In this document: piece after piece, positions 34,395-46,281 of the stretch
Layout of the letters: each line of letters starts with the position of its first letter
Position numbering within the stretch: the first letter of the stretch is position 1
Assembly: GCF_024679245.1 (NCBI RefSeq)
Contig: NC_090183.1
Location: 20,937,207 to 21,001,206, forward strand
Length of the DNA stretch: 64,000 nt
From: Pseudorasbora parva
Lineage: Eukaryota > Chordata > Actinopteri > Cypriniformes > Gobionidae
Reading direction: 5' to 3'
Translations under genes and position numbers: made by a program
The notes under the pieces: generated by a model
What the model was told of the DNA's origin: nothing
Databases searched by the model: none
What the model saw: the letters and a program-made list of their open reading frames with translations, nothing else

Positions 34395-35585
34395 TTCTAC
34401 GTGTATGCAATAGTAAAGAGATGCGTTTTTAGTCTAGATTTAAACTGACAGAGTGTTTCAGCTTCCCAAAACAATGCTAGGAAGACTATTCCAGAGTTTA
34501 GGTGCTAAATAGGAAAAGGATCGACCGCCTGTAGTTGATTTAGATATTCTAGGTATTATCCGCTGGCCAGAGTTTTGAGACCACAATAGACGTGATGGAG
34601 TATAATGTGTTAAGAGCTCGCTTAAAGGGTTACTTCAGCAATTAGCATATGACTTTGTATCAGTAGAAACCCTGGAGTATATTCAAATTGTTGTGCTTTC
34701 CCCCCTCATATCCCCCTGAGACAAGAGATTTATGCCTTTTATTTCTAAAAAAATTCCTCCCATGACGCAAATTGATGATATTTGCATCAGCTTTGGAATG
34801 TTTAGCCAAAGGCTAAAGACTACAGCCAGCAGAGGCAGCCATTTCCACGTTTTCAACCCGCTCATGGGGGATGGGAGATCAGTGCTATGAGACTCACATG
34901 GCGACTCCATCATTATATTGAACAGACAAATTCAGTATTTATTTGTAGAGTCTGTACTCAAACTCAGTCACAGTAATCCAGTAGCGGTGGCTTTGGGAAT
35001 GGCCTCACAGGGCAGCGAAGCATTCTGGGAATTGCAGTCTTTCATCCCCATGAGACAAAAATGCATATTCTGTCTTTTCTCAGTCTAGAAGGCACCAAGT
35101 TCAAAAATAATTTCACATTTCTACTACATTAATGACCCAGTTTAAATACAGGTTCATCTTTCCAGCGCTGAATTCCCCTTTTAAGTACTGGGGAGCTAAA
35201 CCATTTAGTGTTTTGTAAGTAATAAGCAAGATTTTAAAATGTATGCAATGTTTAGTAGGGAGCCAGTGCAGTGTTGACAGAACTGGGCTAATATGATCAT
35301 ACTTCCTGGATCTAGTAAGAACTCGAGCTGCTGCGTTTTGCACTAGTTGGAGTTTGTTTATTAAGCGAGCAGGGCAACCACCCAGCAGAGCATTACAGTA
35401 ATCTAGCCTTGAGCTCATGAACGCATGTACTAACTTGTTAGCATTTTGCCTTGAAAGCATGTGCCGTAATTTAGATATATTTTTAAGATGGTAGAATGCA
35501 GTTTTACAGATGCTAGAAACATGACTTTCAAATGAAAGATTGGTATCAAAGAGCACACCCAGGTTCCTGAGGGCTTGACAGAGCA
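34395..35585 (-). pseudogene. RT C-terminus of LINE copy A
   Basis: The frame 35601-35113 reads LRNLGVLFDTNLSFESHVSS, HAFMSSRLDYCNALLGG, LVQNAAARVLTRSRKY and LSTLHWLPTKHCI, the conserved thumb and tail of L2/CR1-like RTs. The last part resumes left of the TTAA element (below 34626). Upstream RT codons lie at 38483-38605 (LIIGQKSS-type motif), separated by LINE E. Confidence 0.8.
34626..35180. mobile_element. TTAA-flanked non-autonomous DNA element, 555 bp
   Basis: TTAA at 34622-34625 and 35181-35184. Imperfect inverted ends (AGGGTTACTTCAGC against a reversed AGGGGAATTCAGC). The uninterrupted copy C shows the empty site (GCTTAAGTACTGG). No coding sequence seen. Confidence 0.8.
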
Positions 35586-38482
35586 ATACAATACAATACA
35601 ATATTTATTTGTAAAGCACATTTAAATACAACCAAGGCTGACCAAAGTGCTGTACATAGGAGAGAATAAAATGCAGAGCAGTACAGGACAAAAGAAACAA
35701 CTGAAAAAATAAAACAAAAATAAAAATAAAAAGCAGTAATCATATCAGAGGCAATGAGCATCAAAAGCAAGAGAAAACAAAAAAGTCTTTAAAGAAGATT
35801 TAAAGATGGAAACTGACAGAGCCAGTCTGATATAGAGAGGCAGACTGTTCCAAAGTTTTGGGCCTGCAGTCGCAAAAGCACGGTCACCTCGTTTTTTAAG
35901 CCTGGATCTAGGTACAATGAGGAGACAGTGATCGCTGGATCTCAAAGTACGAGAAGGAGTGTATGGACAGAGCAGATCAGTCAGGTATTGAGGGGCCAAA
36001 TTGTTAAGAGCTTTATACACAAAAAGTAAAATTTTTAAAATCAATTCTGAATTTAACAGGTAGCCAATGAAGTTTGATTAAAATAGGGGTGATCGACTCA
36101 TACTTCCGTGTCCCAGTGAGGAGTCTAGCTGCTGCATTTTGCACTAATTATAGGCGAGAGAGAGAAGACTGAGATAGACCAAAGTGAATATAAAGTGAAT
36201 TACAGTAGTCTAGTCGTGATGTTACGAATGCGTGAGTCACTATTTGACGATTGCTCTTAGTTAAAAACGGTTTCACTTTAGAGATTTGGCGGAGCTGAAA
36301 AAAGCATGACTTTACAACAGCACTGATCTGCTTCTCAAATTTTAAGTTGTGGTCAAACAGAAAGCCCAGATTTCTTGCGCATTTGGTTTCATACGGTGCG
36401 AGAGAACCACGCTCAGCATCAAACACACAGTTATCCTTAGGCCCAAAGATAATTATTTCGGTTTTATTTTCGTTTAGGTTTAGAAAGTTACTTGAAAGCC
36501 AAAGTTTAAGATCACTTAAACAGGCAAACAAGGGTTGTAGACCATTTTTATCATTATGTTTTAAAGGAAAATAAATCTGAGTATCGTCAGCATACAAATG
36601 GAAGGATACATCATATTTATTAAAGATGGAAGCCAGCGGTAACAGATACAGAATAAACAATATGGGGCCGAGGATTGATCCCTGTGGGACTCCGCAGTTC
36701 AGAGGTACACTAGTGGAGGATTGATGACCAATACGGACACTAAAACATCTATTGTTCAGATAAGAGCGGAACCACTGCAAGACAACGCCTCGAAAACCCA
36801 AAGATGTCTCCAGGCGTCGCAACAGGACCTCATGGTCAACTAAGTCAAATGCAGAACTCAAATCTAGTAAGACTAAGGCCATTGATTTCCCAGAGTCAGT
36901 TTCAGTGAAAATATCACTTGACACTCTTAAAAGAGCAGATTCAGTACTGTGTAGAGCTTTAAAACCAGATTGAAATGTTTCATGGAGAGAATTTGCGGAT
37001 AAGTATGATTGTAGTTGAATCAGTACAACTCGCTCCAGGATCTTTGAAATAAAAGGTAGATTAGAAATAGGACGATAGTTAGAAAGAGTGGAAGGATCGA
37101 GATTAGTTTTTTTAAGATATGGCGTCACCACAGCAACTTTCAGACTGTTAGGGAAGGAACCCGTTGACAGGCATTTGTTAATTAAAAGTAACAGACCCGG
37201 TCCAACTGTGTCCATAATTTGCCTAAGGAAAAAAGGTGGAATAACATCCTGTGGACAGATAGTGGGTTTTAAGTGACCAACAATTTCATTACATGTGTTC
37301 AGATCAATCAACTCAAACTCAGACCAGATAGATGAACATAATGGAACATCATGTGTATACACTGAGTTGGACAATTGAGATCGTAAAATTGTGATCTTAT
37401 CAACAAATAACTTTGCAAAATTGTCGCAGAGAGCAGTAGAGGGCTCTAAGATGGGATGCACAGAGGGATTTAAAACAGAGTTGATAGTAGCAAAGAGAAC
37501 TTGAGGTTTATGGGAATTATTAGAAATAAGTTCAGAAAAATGTTTGCATTTTGCAGACTTTGCAGCTTTCTGAAACACCTTATAGGCATTTTGCATGGTT
37601 TCATACGAAACCTACAGACGGTCCTTTTTCCATTGGCGCTCCGCCTGTCTACATGCCCGTCTAAGGGTACGTGTAGTGTCAGTGTGCCAGGGCACTGGTG
37701 CAGGCTTGTGGTTTTTGTACCTCAAAGGTGCAATATAATTCATGATATCTGCGCAGGTGGAATTAAAAAGATTAAGATGTGCATCAGCATCCAGGTTATG
37801 GAGGGAAGAGACAGATTCCAGGCAGTTACGTACATCGTGATAGGCTGTGGAAAAAACTTCACTAGAGCGTTGGGTAAGACAACGAGTTAAACGTGCCAGC
37901 GATGGATTCTTAAGTGTGCGTCCAGTGAGAGGAACAGTAAAAAGTACAGGCATGTGGTCAGAGAAAGATGCACTGTTTATTTCTATATTTGAAATAGAGA
38001 AACCATGGGTTAAAATCAAATCAAGGGTGTGGCCATGGATATGTGTTGGACCAGAAACCCACTGAATAAAGTCGAAAGACTCAATCATATTTAGAAATTC
38101 AGCTGAAAATGGTTTCGAAGCACAGCAAACATGAATGTTGAAATCACCCAGCAGTAAAATTTTGTCATATTTGATAACTAGATCCCCCATTAGAGCAGCA
38201 AGCTCACTTAGAAAGTCCTTATTTTGCTGAGGAGGACGATAAATTAGAGGTATGACAATGGGGTTAACTAAGCACCTAAACATCCACAAACATCGCACCT
38301 AACGTTAGGCCAGGCGACCGTGCTACGAATGTTTAAAAGTGATGAACGGTCATAGACCAATATAGCATTACAATATAAAACTAGATGAGACATATATAAA
38401 AACATGGCAGGTACAAGATATAGCAATAAGGCAGTCTGCAGACGGCATGCCAAAGACATCGGCGCCATCTTCCCGCAAGCCA
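35586..38482 (-). mobile_element. L2/CR1-like LINE E, internally deleted, inserted in copy A
   Basis: The 3' end is a (TTGTA)-type repeat at about 35586-35610 after a TGCTTTACAAATAAATA stretch; this tail differs from copies A-D. Coding covers an endonuclease remnant and a complete RT. The N-terminal endonuclease is largely missing between 38298 and about 38350. Copy A sequence resumes on both sides (AGGGCTTGACAGAGCA at left, a TTAGACA stretch at right). Confidence 0.8.
35745..38298 (-). pseudogene. LINE E ORF2 (partial endonuclease + RT)
   Basis: From 38298: LIYRPPQQNKDF, LLLGDFNIHV and the FSDHMPVLF motif (catalytic SDH). A single in-frame TAG at about 37609-37611 is followed by the open frame 37596-36148 with the RT: NYRPISNLPFISKILERVV, DLSSAFDLVDH, GVPQGSILGPILF, YADDTQIYF and the thumb SRLDYCNSLY. 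A stop and a frameshift near 36148-36050 precede the tail (KALNNLAPQYL, PYTPSRTLRSS). The catalytic YADD is intact, so decay is limited, but the endonuclease N-terminus is deleted. Confidence 0.88.
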
Positions 38483-38639
38483 TCAAGTGTTAGACAATAT
38501 TCAAGGTTTCACTACTTGTGGCTCCACTACTTGTAGAGCTTTTCTGTCCAATAATTAAAATGTTTGTTTCATCTGAATTAAGTTGCAGGAAATTACTATT
38601 CATCCGTGTTTTATAAAAATAAATATAATATTTATAATA

Positions 38640-39167
38640 ATAAAGATTTAAACTGACATAGTGTGTATGCTTCTTGAATAATGCTAGGAAGACTGTTCCA
38701 GAGTTTAGTTGCCAAATAGGAAAAGGATCGACCTGCTGCAGTTGATTTTAATATTCTAGGTATTATCAACTGTGATAACTATGTGAATGTAATTATGTGA
38801 ATGCCATAATTGAGACCGCAATAGACGTGATGGAATATAATGTGTTAAGAGCTTGCTCAAGTACTGGGGAGCTAAACCGTTTAGTTCTTTGTAAGTAATT
38901 CGCAAGATTTTAAAATGTATGCAATGTATAATAGGAAGCCAGTGCAGTTTTGATAGAACCAGGCTAATATGGTCTTTTTTCTTAGTTCTAGTAAGAACTT
39001 GAGCTGCTGCATTTTGGACCAGCTGCAGTTTAGTTATTAAGCAAGCAGGGAAACCACCCAGTAGAGCATTACAGTCTTTTAGCCTTGATGTCATGAACTG
39101 TTCAGAATTTGTCACTGAAAGCATGTGCCGTAAATTAGGTATATTTTTAAGATGGTAGAATGCAATC
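38640..39167 (-). pseudogene. L2/CR1-like LINE copy B, RT fragment
   Basis: The frame 39169-38756 has LKNIPNLRHML, SRLKDCNALLGGFPA, LVQNAAAQVLTR and LHWLPIIHCIHF. It lies between the end of copy A and the tail of copy C, truncated at both ends. It is more diverged than copy C. Confidence 0.75.
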
Positions 39168-39483
39168 AATCAATCATCAATCAATCAACTTTTACAATGG
39201 AGATTGTTTCAAAGCAGCTTCACAGTGTTAAACATGACAGTGTTAAACAAAATTTGATTTAGCTAGTTTGATTTGGAAATTTTTGTGTCCCCAGCTGAGC
39301 AAGCCAAGTCAAAGGCGACAGTGGCAAGGAACCAAAACTCTATCAGGGCATGATGGAGAAAAATAAACCTTGGGAGAAACCAGACTCAGTTGGGGTACCA
39401 GTTCTCCTCTGGCCTATTATTAAACAGCGTATAATTATTATTCTGGCAACCTTACAGGCAGTGTTATAGTCAAGACCAGCTCA

Positions 39484-39640
39484 TTCGAGTCTGAGTCGAG
39501 TCCGACTTCAGAGAGGCTCGAGTCCAAGTTGAGTCCGAGTTCATAGAGGGTCGAGTCCGAGTTGAGTCCGAGTTCAGAGACGGTCGAGTCCGAGTCGAGA
39601 CCGAGTTCAAAAAGGGTCGAGTCCGAGTCGAGACCGAGAT
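39484..39640. repeat. 33-bp minisatellite in a LINE 3' UTR
   Basis: About five units built on GAGTCCGAGTCGAGACCGAG. On the minus strand the array is open and encodes 11-residue repeats (LGLDSDSTLFE and variants) in an 84-aa frame (39692-39438). No partner gene or domain suggests that it is a real protein. Confidence 0.85.
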
Positions 39641-39895
39641 ATGAGAGATTTTTATTCTGGCAACCTGATTTCTGACCTGTAACAGAAATCATCGTTAGAT
39701 CGGAATATTCAAAATTTCAGGGTATCATGGAAGAGACGGGTTTATTTAGGATGGTGCGTCGATTACACAAGAGTATGAATATTTGAAAGATCGAGTTCAT
39801 CAGGTGTTATGGGAAGTGTTTCCGGTTCCGGCTGACCTAGTTTATGCAGCCTAACAATCAGTCACTTGATTTGAATAATGAAAGTTAAAAATGTT

Positions 39896-42800
39896 CTATG
39901 TATATGCCAAAGTAAAGAGATGTGTTTTTAGTCTAGATTTAAACTGACAGAGTGTGTCTGCTTCCCGAACAATGCTAGGAAGACTGTTCCAGAGTTTAGG
40001 TGCTAAATAGGAAAAGGATCGACCACCTGCGGTTGATTTAGATATTCTAGGTATTATCAACTGGCCAGAGTTTTGAGACCGCAACAGACGTGATGGAGTA
40101 TAATGTGTTAAGAGGTTGCTTAAGTACTGGGGAGCTAAACCATTTAGTGCTTTGTAAGTAATAAGCAAGATTTTAAAATGTATGCGATGTTTAATAGGGA
40201 GCCAGTGCAGTGTTGACAGAACTGGACTAATAGGATCATACTTCCCGGTTCTAGTAAGAACTCGAGCTGCTGCATTTTGGACTAGATGGAGTTTGTTTAT
40301 TAAGCGAGCAGGGCAAACACCCAGTAGAGCATTACAATAATCTAGCCTTGAGCTCATGAACGCATGTACTAACTGTTCAGCATTTTGCATTGAAAGCATG
40401 TGCCGTAATTTAGATATATTTTTAAGATGGTAGAATGCGATTTTACAGTTGCTAGAAACGTGGATTTCAAATGAAAGATTGGTATCAAAGAGTACACCCA
40501 GGTTCCTCACTGACGACGAGGGCTTGACAGAGCAGTCATCAACTGTTAGACAGTATTCTAGGTTACTACTTGTGGAGCTTTTCTGTCCAATAATTAAAAA
40601 TTCAGCTTTATCTGAATTAAGTTGCAGGAAATTTCTATTGTAGCGGATTAGCTCTTAAGGGAAATATTAATAATTATTCATAACTCATTAGAATTAAGTA
40701 ATAATCAATACTAAATGTTCACAAATGAACTGACTGATTGATTGCAATATTAATGTAGCTACATAAAGTTAATCTATTTAAATGATTCAAATATTCATAA
40801 TTAATCATAAGAAAAGGATATTTTTTTATGGCTACAGAAAAAATATTCTTCCTTTGTATTTATATAAGCGCTTAGAGCGCATAACCAGTTCGATCATTTA
40901 AGGGACAATTTGTTTGCAGGCAGGGAGTCAGAACCAAACATATATTGTGCACAAAATTTAATATCTATAAATCACGAACGAGACATGACACACATACATA
41001 CACAAAACATACATAGCAAGAGTTGAAGTGAAAGTGGTTAGAAGAACCGGGTCAGTACAGAGGGATGAAGTCTAAAGGGTCTAAAACCTTGAGAGAAACC
41101 ATCGGTGACTACAAGCCCCTTTGTCTGAACAAAGGGGTTTACAGTTTTACTCACTACACAATTTGTTTTGCGTACGATACTTGCATATGGCTTGAGCCGT
41201 AGAAGACCGTCCAGGTGGAAATCGCAGAAGAAAGTTTGATGGTTTGGTCTGATGGGTTTTACCACGCATGATTCCTTCCGTGGTGAGTGAAGGAACGATG
41301 GTGAACTTGCAGAGTCTCTGATGGTCGAAGAAGGTCCACATGAAGTGTTGGGGCCTGCTGGCCCAATAGTCGTGTGTGGGCCTCGGGTTTCTGGTCCCAC
41401 ACAGCACATGGCTCTGTGTATGGAGGCTCTCCCTGCTTGGAGGGCCTGCATTGGTGGCCTGGCTCAAGGGCCAGCCACGATGATGTGTTTGGTTCAGCCA
41501 GAGAGAGAAGAGAGAGGGAGGGCATCCAAGCACCTCTCTTTATAAGGTCTGGGAGTAGTCACACCCTCCTGGGTTAGACTTGACCAATGTGATTGTTGGG
41601 ATTTCCAAGCGGGAAATTCCTCTGGAGATTTTATGGCTCGTTGTTTCAAGCTTGAATCAATGGGTCTCTGCCCATTCATACTCTAATTAATGCAACAAAC
41701 ACACACTGCATTCTCTGAATAAGTGACATACATGGAAGTGTAAGTCGTGAAGTGAGCATTAATTTGATAGGAGACATGACATATATGAGGTTACCTGAAC
41801 TAGTAAGTTGATAAGACAAAGACAAAAAGATGCAAAATACCATACAGAAGAAACATTTTACAAGACAGTTATATGTGTTTACATACAATGTCCTGGGGTG
41901 CATGTTCATTTATAGATGGTTTGTCTATAATTTGAGGCAAAAGCGTGTGTTTTACAAGCTTTGTGTCTTTAACTGTGGACTTTTCATGTGGCCAAATTCT
42001 TTTGGGCCGTAAAACGTCTTATCAGATGGTTTCCCGGGTAACGGAGAATCTTTCTCTGTTGTGTTGGGGGAAGGTCTGTTACTAAGCACAAAGCATTCAA
42101 AACATATTTGTTAAATGTAACTGGCGATTGTGTGTTTGATTCGCCTGAGTCGCTACACTATTCATCAAATTTTTTATATCAGCTATGCATTCCGTTAATC
42201 TTGTGAATCTGTAAGTTTCGTCAGGGCTTGAGGAAATATAGAGCTGAGTATCGTCAGCATAACAATGAAAACTAACGCCATGCTTCCTAATGATATCTCC
42301 CAGTGGTAGCATATACAGGGTGAAGAGCAGCGGTCCTAACACTGAGCCTTGCGGTACTCCATACTGAACTTGTGATCGGTGTGACATCTCTTCACTTACT
42401 GCTACAAACTGATAACGGTCAGATAAGTACGATTTAAACCATGCCAATGCCACTAATGCCAACATAATTTTCGATTCTATTCAGAAGAATATTGTGATCG
42501 ATAGTATCGAATGCAGCGCTAAGATCGAGTAACACTAAAAGAGAGATACAACCACGATCAGATGATAAGAGTAAATCATTTGTAACTCTAATTAGAGCAG
42601 TCTCAGTACTATGATACGGTCTAAATCCTGACTGGAAATCCTCATATATACCATTTCTTTCTAAAAAGGAACATAATTGTGAAGACACAGCCTTTTCTAG
42701 TATTTTTGTTAGAAATGGTAGATTCGAGATAGGCCTGTAATTGACTAATTCTTTAGGATCAAGTTGCGTTTTTTTAATAAGTGGTTTAATATAGCCAACT

Positions 42801-43990
42801 TAAAAGTTTTCTGGACATATTCTAATGTCAAGGATGAATTAATAATAATAAGCAGAGGATCTATGACCTCTGGAAGCATCTCTGTTAGTAGCCTAGTCGG
42901 TATAGGGTCAAGCATACATGTTGTTGATTTTGATGATTTAACAAGTTTAGCCAATTCTTCTCCTCCTATAGCAGTGAATGAGTGTATTTTTCCTCAGTGA
43001 CACTACAATGCTCTGTCTGAAGTGATACTGTAGTAGACGGCTGCATGGTTATAATTTTATTCCTAATATTATCAATCTTACTAGTAAAGAAGTTCATAAA
43101 GTCATCACTGCTTTGTTGTTTACAAACGTCAGAAGTTGAAACTTTATTTTTTGTTAATTTAGCCACTGTATCGAATAAATACCTAGGGTTGTGTTTGTTT
43201 TCTTCTAAAAGAGTTGAGAAATAAGCAGATCAAGCAGTTTTTATGGCCTTTCTATATGCAATCATGCTCTCTTTCCACAAATTGCAAAAAATCCTCCAGT
43301 TTTGTTTTCTTCCAGATGCGCTCCATTTTTCTGTCTGCTGTTTTAAGGGCCCGAGTGTGCTCGTTGTACCACGGCGTTGGATTATTTGCTTTAATCTTCG
43401 TTAAGCGCCGGGGAGCAACTATGTCTAAAGTGCTAGTAAAGAGAGAGTCAATAGTTTCTGTTGCAACATCAAGTTCCTTTTGGCTATCTGTAATGCTGCG
43501 GAGATGGAGCTGATGAGAAAGATTATGTACAAAGCAATCTTTAGTCGCAGCGGTTATCGTCCTGTCATATTTGAAGTGAGGGGATGGCTTTGCAGCCTTA
43601 GGTAAATTAAGTATACATGATATTAGGTAATGATCTGAGATGTTATCGCTTTGCTGCAGAATTTTTACAGTATCAACATTTATTCCATGTGACATTATTA
43701 AATCTAAAGTATGATTAAGGTGATGAGTGGGACCCGATATGTGTTGTCTAACTCTAGTTTAGAATGTCTCTAAATGCCAATCCCAATGCGTCTTTTTCAT
43801 TGTCTACATGGATATTAAAATCACTAACAATTAGTACTTTATCTACAGCTAATACTAACTCTGATACAAAACCAGCAAATTCTTTGATAAAGTCTGTGTT
43901 GTGCCCTGGTGGCCTGTATACAGTAGCCAACACAAATGTCAAATGGGATTTATCATTTACACTACACAATGTTACATAAAGCACCAAAAC
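39896..43990 (-). pseudogene. LINE copy C ORF2 (endonuclease + RT), frameshifted
   Basis: Endonuclease parts: [22 protein letters not shown] and the KGGGVAVIY stretch above 43990; YRPPGHNTDF and DFNIHVDNE (43987-43754); SDHYLISC (43695-43252). RT parts: DPIPTRLLTEMLP, GFRPYHSTETALIRV, LLDLSAAFDTIDH, GVPQGSVLGPLLF and YADDTQLYI (42954-42170). After the solo LTR comes NFLQLNSDKAEF, then the intact frame 40510-39896 (RNLGVLFDTNLSFE, SRLDYCNALLG, APKLWNSLP). Target-primed reverse transcription is the role of the family. At least five breaks make it inactive. Confidence 0.88.
40639..42157 (-). repeat. Solo LTR, 1519 bp, 4-bp target duplication
   Basis: Ends TGTAGCG and CGCTACA, flanked by CTAT at 40635-40638 and 42158-42161. 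A TATA box (TATAAAGA) lies on the minus strand at 41537-41544. No gag or pol is present. Precise removal restores the LINE RT frame, so this is a clean LTR footprint left by recombination between two LTRs. A 4-bp duplication fits retrovirus-like or BEL/gypsy elements; the family is not assigned. Confidence 0.8.
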
Positions 43991-44469
43991 TTCAAAGGAA
44001 TTATATTTGAAACTAGACTTCTGAGTAATACTGAAAATATTATTATAAATTACAGCAACACCTCCTCCTTTGCCTTTCAGACGTGGCTCATGTTTATAAC
44101 AATAATCTTGGGGGGTGCATTTAAAGTAATGTAATCGTCAGCTTTTAGCCAGGTTTCTGTCAAACACAGCACATCTAAGTTATGATCTATAATCATATCA
44201 TTAACAATAAGCGTTTTTGGAGAAAGGGATCGAATATTCAGCAACCCAAGTTTTATCCATCTGTATTATATCTGTTGTTTATTTTTTGGAAATCAATTAC
44301 ATTTTTTTCGGGGAACAGACAGTCTCTATGTGATAATATCTAGGTGAAAGAGTCTCTATGTGCTGGGATTTAGCTGACTTTGGTGACGTGAGACAGCTAG
44401 CAGACTAGCTAGGTTTAGCCAGTTTGTCTGCTTCCTGACCTGGGCCCCAGTGAGTCAAGGTTTAGCTCT

Positions 44470-45222
44470 AAGACTGTGCCAAATTACTAGAGGGAAGAGC
44501 AGCACCGGCCCAGGAGGGATGAATGCCGTCTATCTTCAACAGGTCAGGTCTGCCCCAAAAACTTTTCCAATTGTCTAAGAACCCTATGTTATTTTGCAGA
44601 CACCACTTAGACAACCAGCCATTGAGTGATGATAATCTGCTGTTAATTTTGGTGATCTCCGATTAGTGAAGTCGAACATCATTAGTGCCAATGTGAATAA
44701 TAATCTTAGAGAATCTACGATTAGCTTTAGCCAGCACTTTTAAATTTGCGTTGATGTCAGGCGCTCTGGCTCCCGGTAAACATGTGACTATGGTGGCTGG
44801 TGTCTCTATTTTCACGTTCTGTGTAATAGAATCGCCAATAACTTGGGCACTTTCAACAGGATCCTAAGTGGGTGCATCACTGAGTGTGGAGAACCTTTTT
44901 GATGTTCTAATCGTAACGGAAGAGTGTTTTTTTGATCCGCGACTATGCTTTCTCATCGTCACCCAGCCCTGCTGGCGGGCTCAGCCGGAACCAAACAATG
45001 AGTGTTCACTAAGCTAGTCGCATCCAAAGCAGTATCTAAAGCTGTTACATCCTCACTACTCTCACATAAAGCTTGGATGCGTGTCTCTAATTCTGAAATC
45101 TTTTCCGTCAGCCTGATTAATTCCTTACATTTATCACATGTGAAGCCCTGTTCGCCAACGGAGATAGATATGCTAAACATGTAGCATGCAGTGCAAGTGA
45201 CAATGACAGGAGAAGAAGACAT
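44470..45222 (-). pseudogene. LINE copy C ORF1 with zinc motif, coiled coil and SGNH esterase
   Basis: The Met at 45222 begins an 87-aa frame with Cys pairs (CTAC, then CDKC) suggesting a zinc ribbon or degenerate PHD, followed by a heptad helix (LTEKISELETRIQAL). After a stop near 44959, a Ser/Thr-rich linker leads to a clear SGNH hydrolase: GDSIT (block I), IHIGTND (block III) and DGIHPSW (block V). A TAA lies soon after GTND, and others follow. Esterase domains are known in ORF1 of CR1/L2-type LINEs; their substrate is unsettled. Catalytic Ser, Asn, Asp and His positions are all kept. Confidence 0.82.
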
Positions 45223-45240
45223 GGCTTACCGTATTTGTTG

Positions 45241-46265
45241 ATCAATCCAAAACTTACCACAGTTGTTTGATGGAGTCTATTTAATAATCTAACTCACCAC
45301 AGTTGTCTAATGAACTCAGAAAACAGGAGACCGGGATGCCGGGATGGAAAGCTACCAGGCTAGCGAAAAGCTAACGCGTGGTAGTGATTTAGATTAAAAG
45401 CTAGTGATGTCAAATTTAACTTGATAGGCTATATTAAGCACTATGTTGTGATGAGTAAGTTATATTTAGCTGTGTAGATAACAAAGAAAATATATCAAAT
45501 AGAGATTCAAACGCAGCTATACAGAGCAACAAACGCTGAGGCAGGCAGGCAGGCAGGCAGCAACAGCAGGCAGACAAGAGCCTGCTGTATAGCCTGCAAT
45601 TGTTGTCAACAATCTATTGTGATTGTCTATATATATATATACATACAGGGCTTGACATTATATAGTCTATATATATACATACAGGGCTTGACATTAACAC
45701 CCGCCAAATGCGGGTAGATTTCGGCTGTGGCCAAAATCCATGGCCAAAATCGGCTACGGCTGTGGCCAAAATCATATATATATGATCGCGCCAGGATTTT
45801 GACGGAAACGGGTTTAATAGGGATTTGTATGTCTGTGTGTTTGAGAAGTATGCCGTAGGAAGAGGACATTAGACATTTTTGATGGAGATGCTCATTTTAT
45901 TATTAATTAAACAAGGTTTGGATTTCTCTGTGACACTTTTATCCTATTTTGTAAACAGTAACTATATCAAAAATAATAGTTGAGACATAATGCAGCAGCA
46001 ATGTGACTTTCCGGAAAACGCGATCACTACAGGAATACAGGATCGCACCTGTTTTGTGCAATTAATTGCATGCTTATTGTGAAATTAAATAGTCGCCATT
46101 TATCTTATTAAACACATTAATTTTGTCATAATTTGCTATAACTAAAGTAAACATTACAAAAAAACTGTATTTTCTGCAAGCTTCAAGGATCATTGGAGAC
46201 TCCAAAAGGAAACCAAATAACCAAATATAAGGAGTCCATATAATTCTATTATATAATAAATTTGT
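45241..46265. other. Gene-free region with hAT-like end and simple repeats
   Basis: Contains a (GCAG)n tract near 45540-45560 and a roughly 40-bp tandem duplication (45620-45700) of TATATATACATACAGGGCTTG. The CAGGGCTTGACATTAAC end resembles a hAT-type terminus. No coding sequence recognised. Confidence 0.55.
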
Positions 46266-46281
46266 ACACACCTAAGCACCC

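Larger units (their letters stand above)
33471..38605 (-). mobile_element. L2/CR1-like LINE copy A, 5'-truncated and interrupted twice
   Basis: The 3' tail (TTGATTGAT-type, GCGCTATATAAATAAAG on the minus strand) starts at about 33471. The 3' UTR runs to about 34394, then RT C-terminal coding to 35585 and, beyond an inserted LINE, 38483-38605. A TTAA element (34626-35180) and LINE E (35586-38482) are inserted. Comparison with copy C (39896-40640) shows where each insertion fell. Confidence 0.8.
39161..45240 (-). mobile_element. L2/CR1-like LINE copy C, near full length, split by a solo LTR
   Basis: The 5' end is close above the ORF1 start at 45222. The order on the minus strand is ORF1 (zinc motif, coiled coil, SGNH esterase), ORF2 (endonuclease, RT), a 3' UTR with a 33-bp minisatellite, and a TTGATTGATT tail at 39161-39190. 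Removing the solo LTR (40639-42157) and one CTAT copy restores the RT frame. Many small frameshifts show decay. Confidence 0.85.

Noticed and set aside
39484..39640. Possible CRISPR-like array
   Set aside because: Units are directly adjacent 33-mers without spacers in a vertebrate LINE; it is a minisatellite.
41038..41577. Several overlapping 70-137 aa frames in the solo LTR
   Set aside because: All frames look equally unlike proteins, and the region is bounded by LTR ends and target duplicates.
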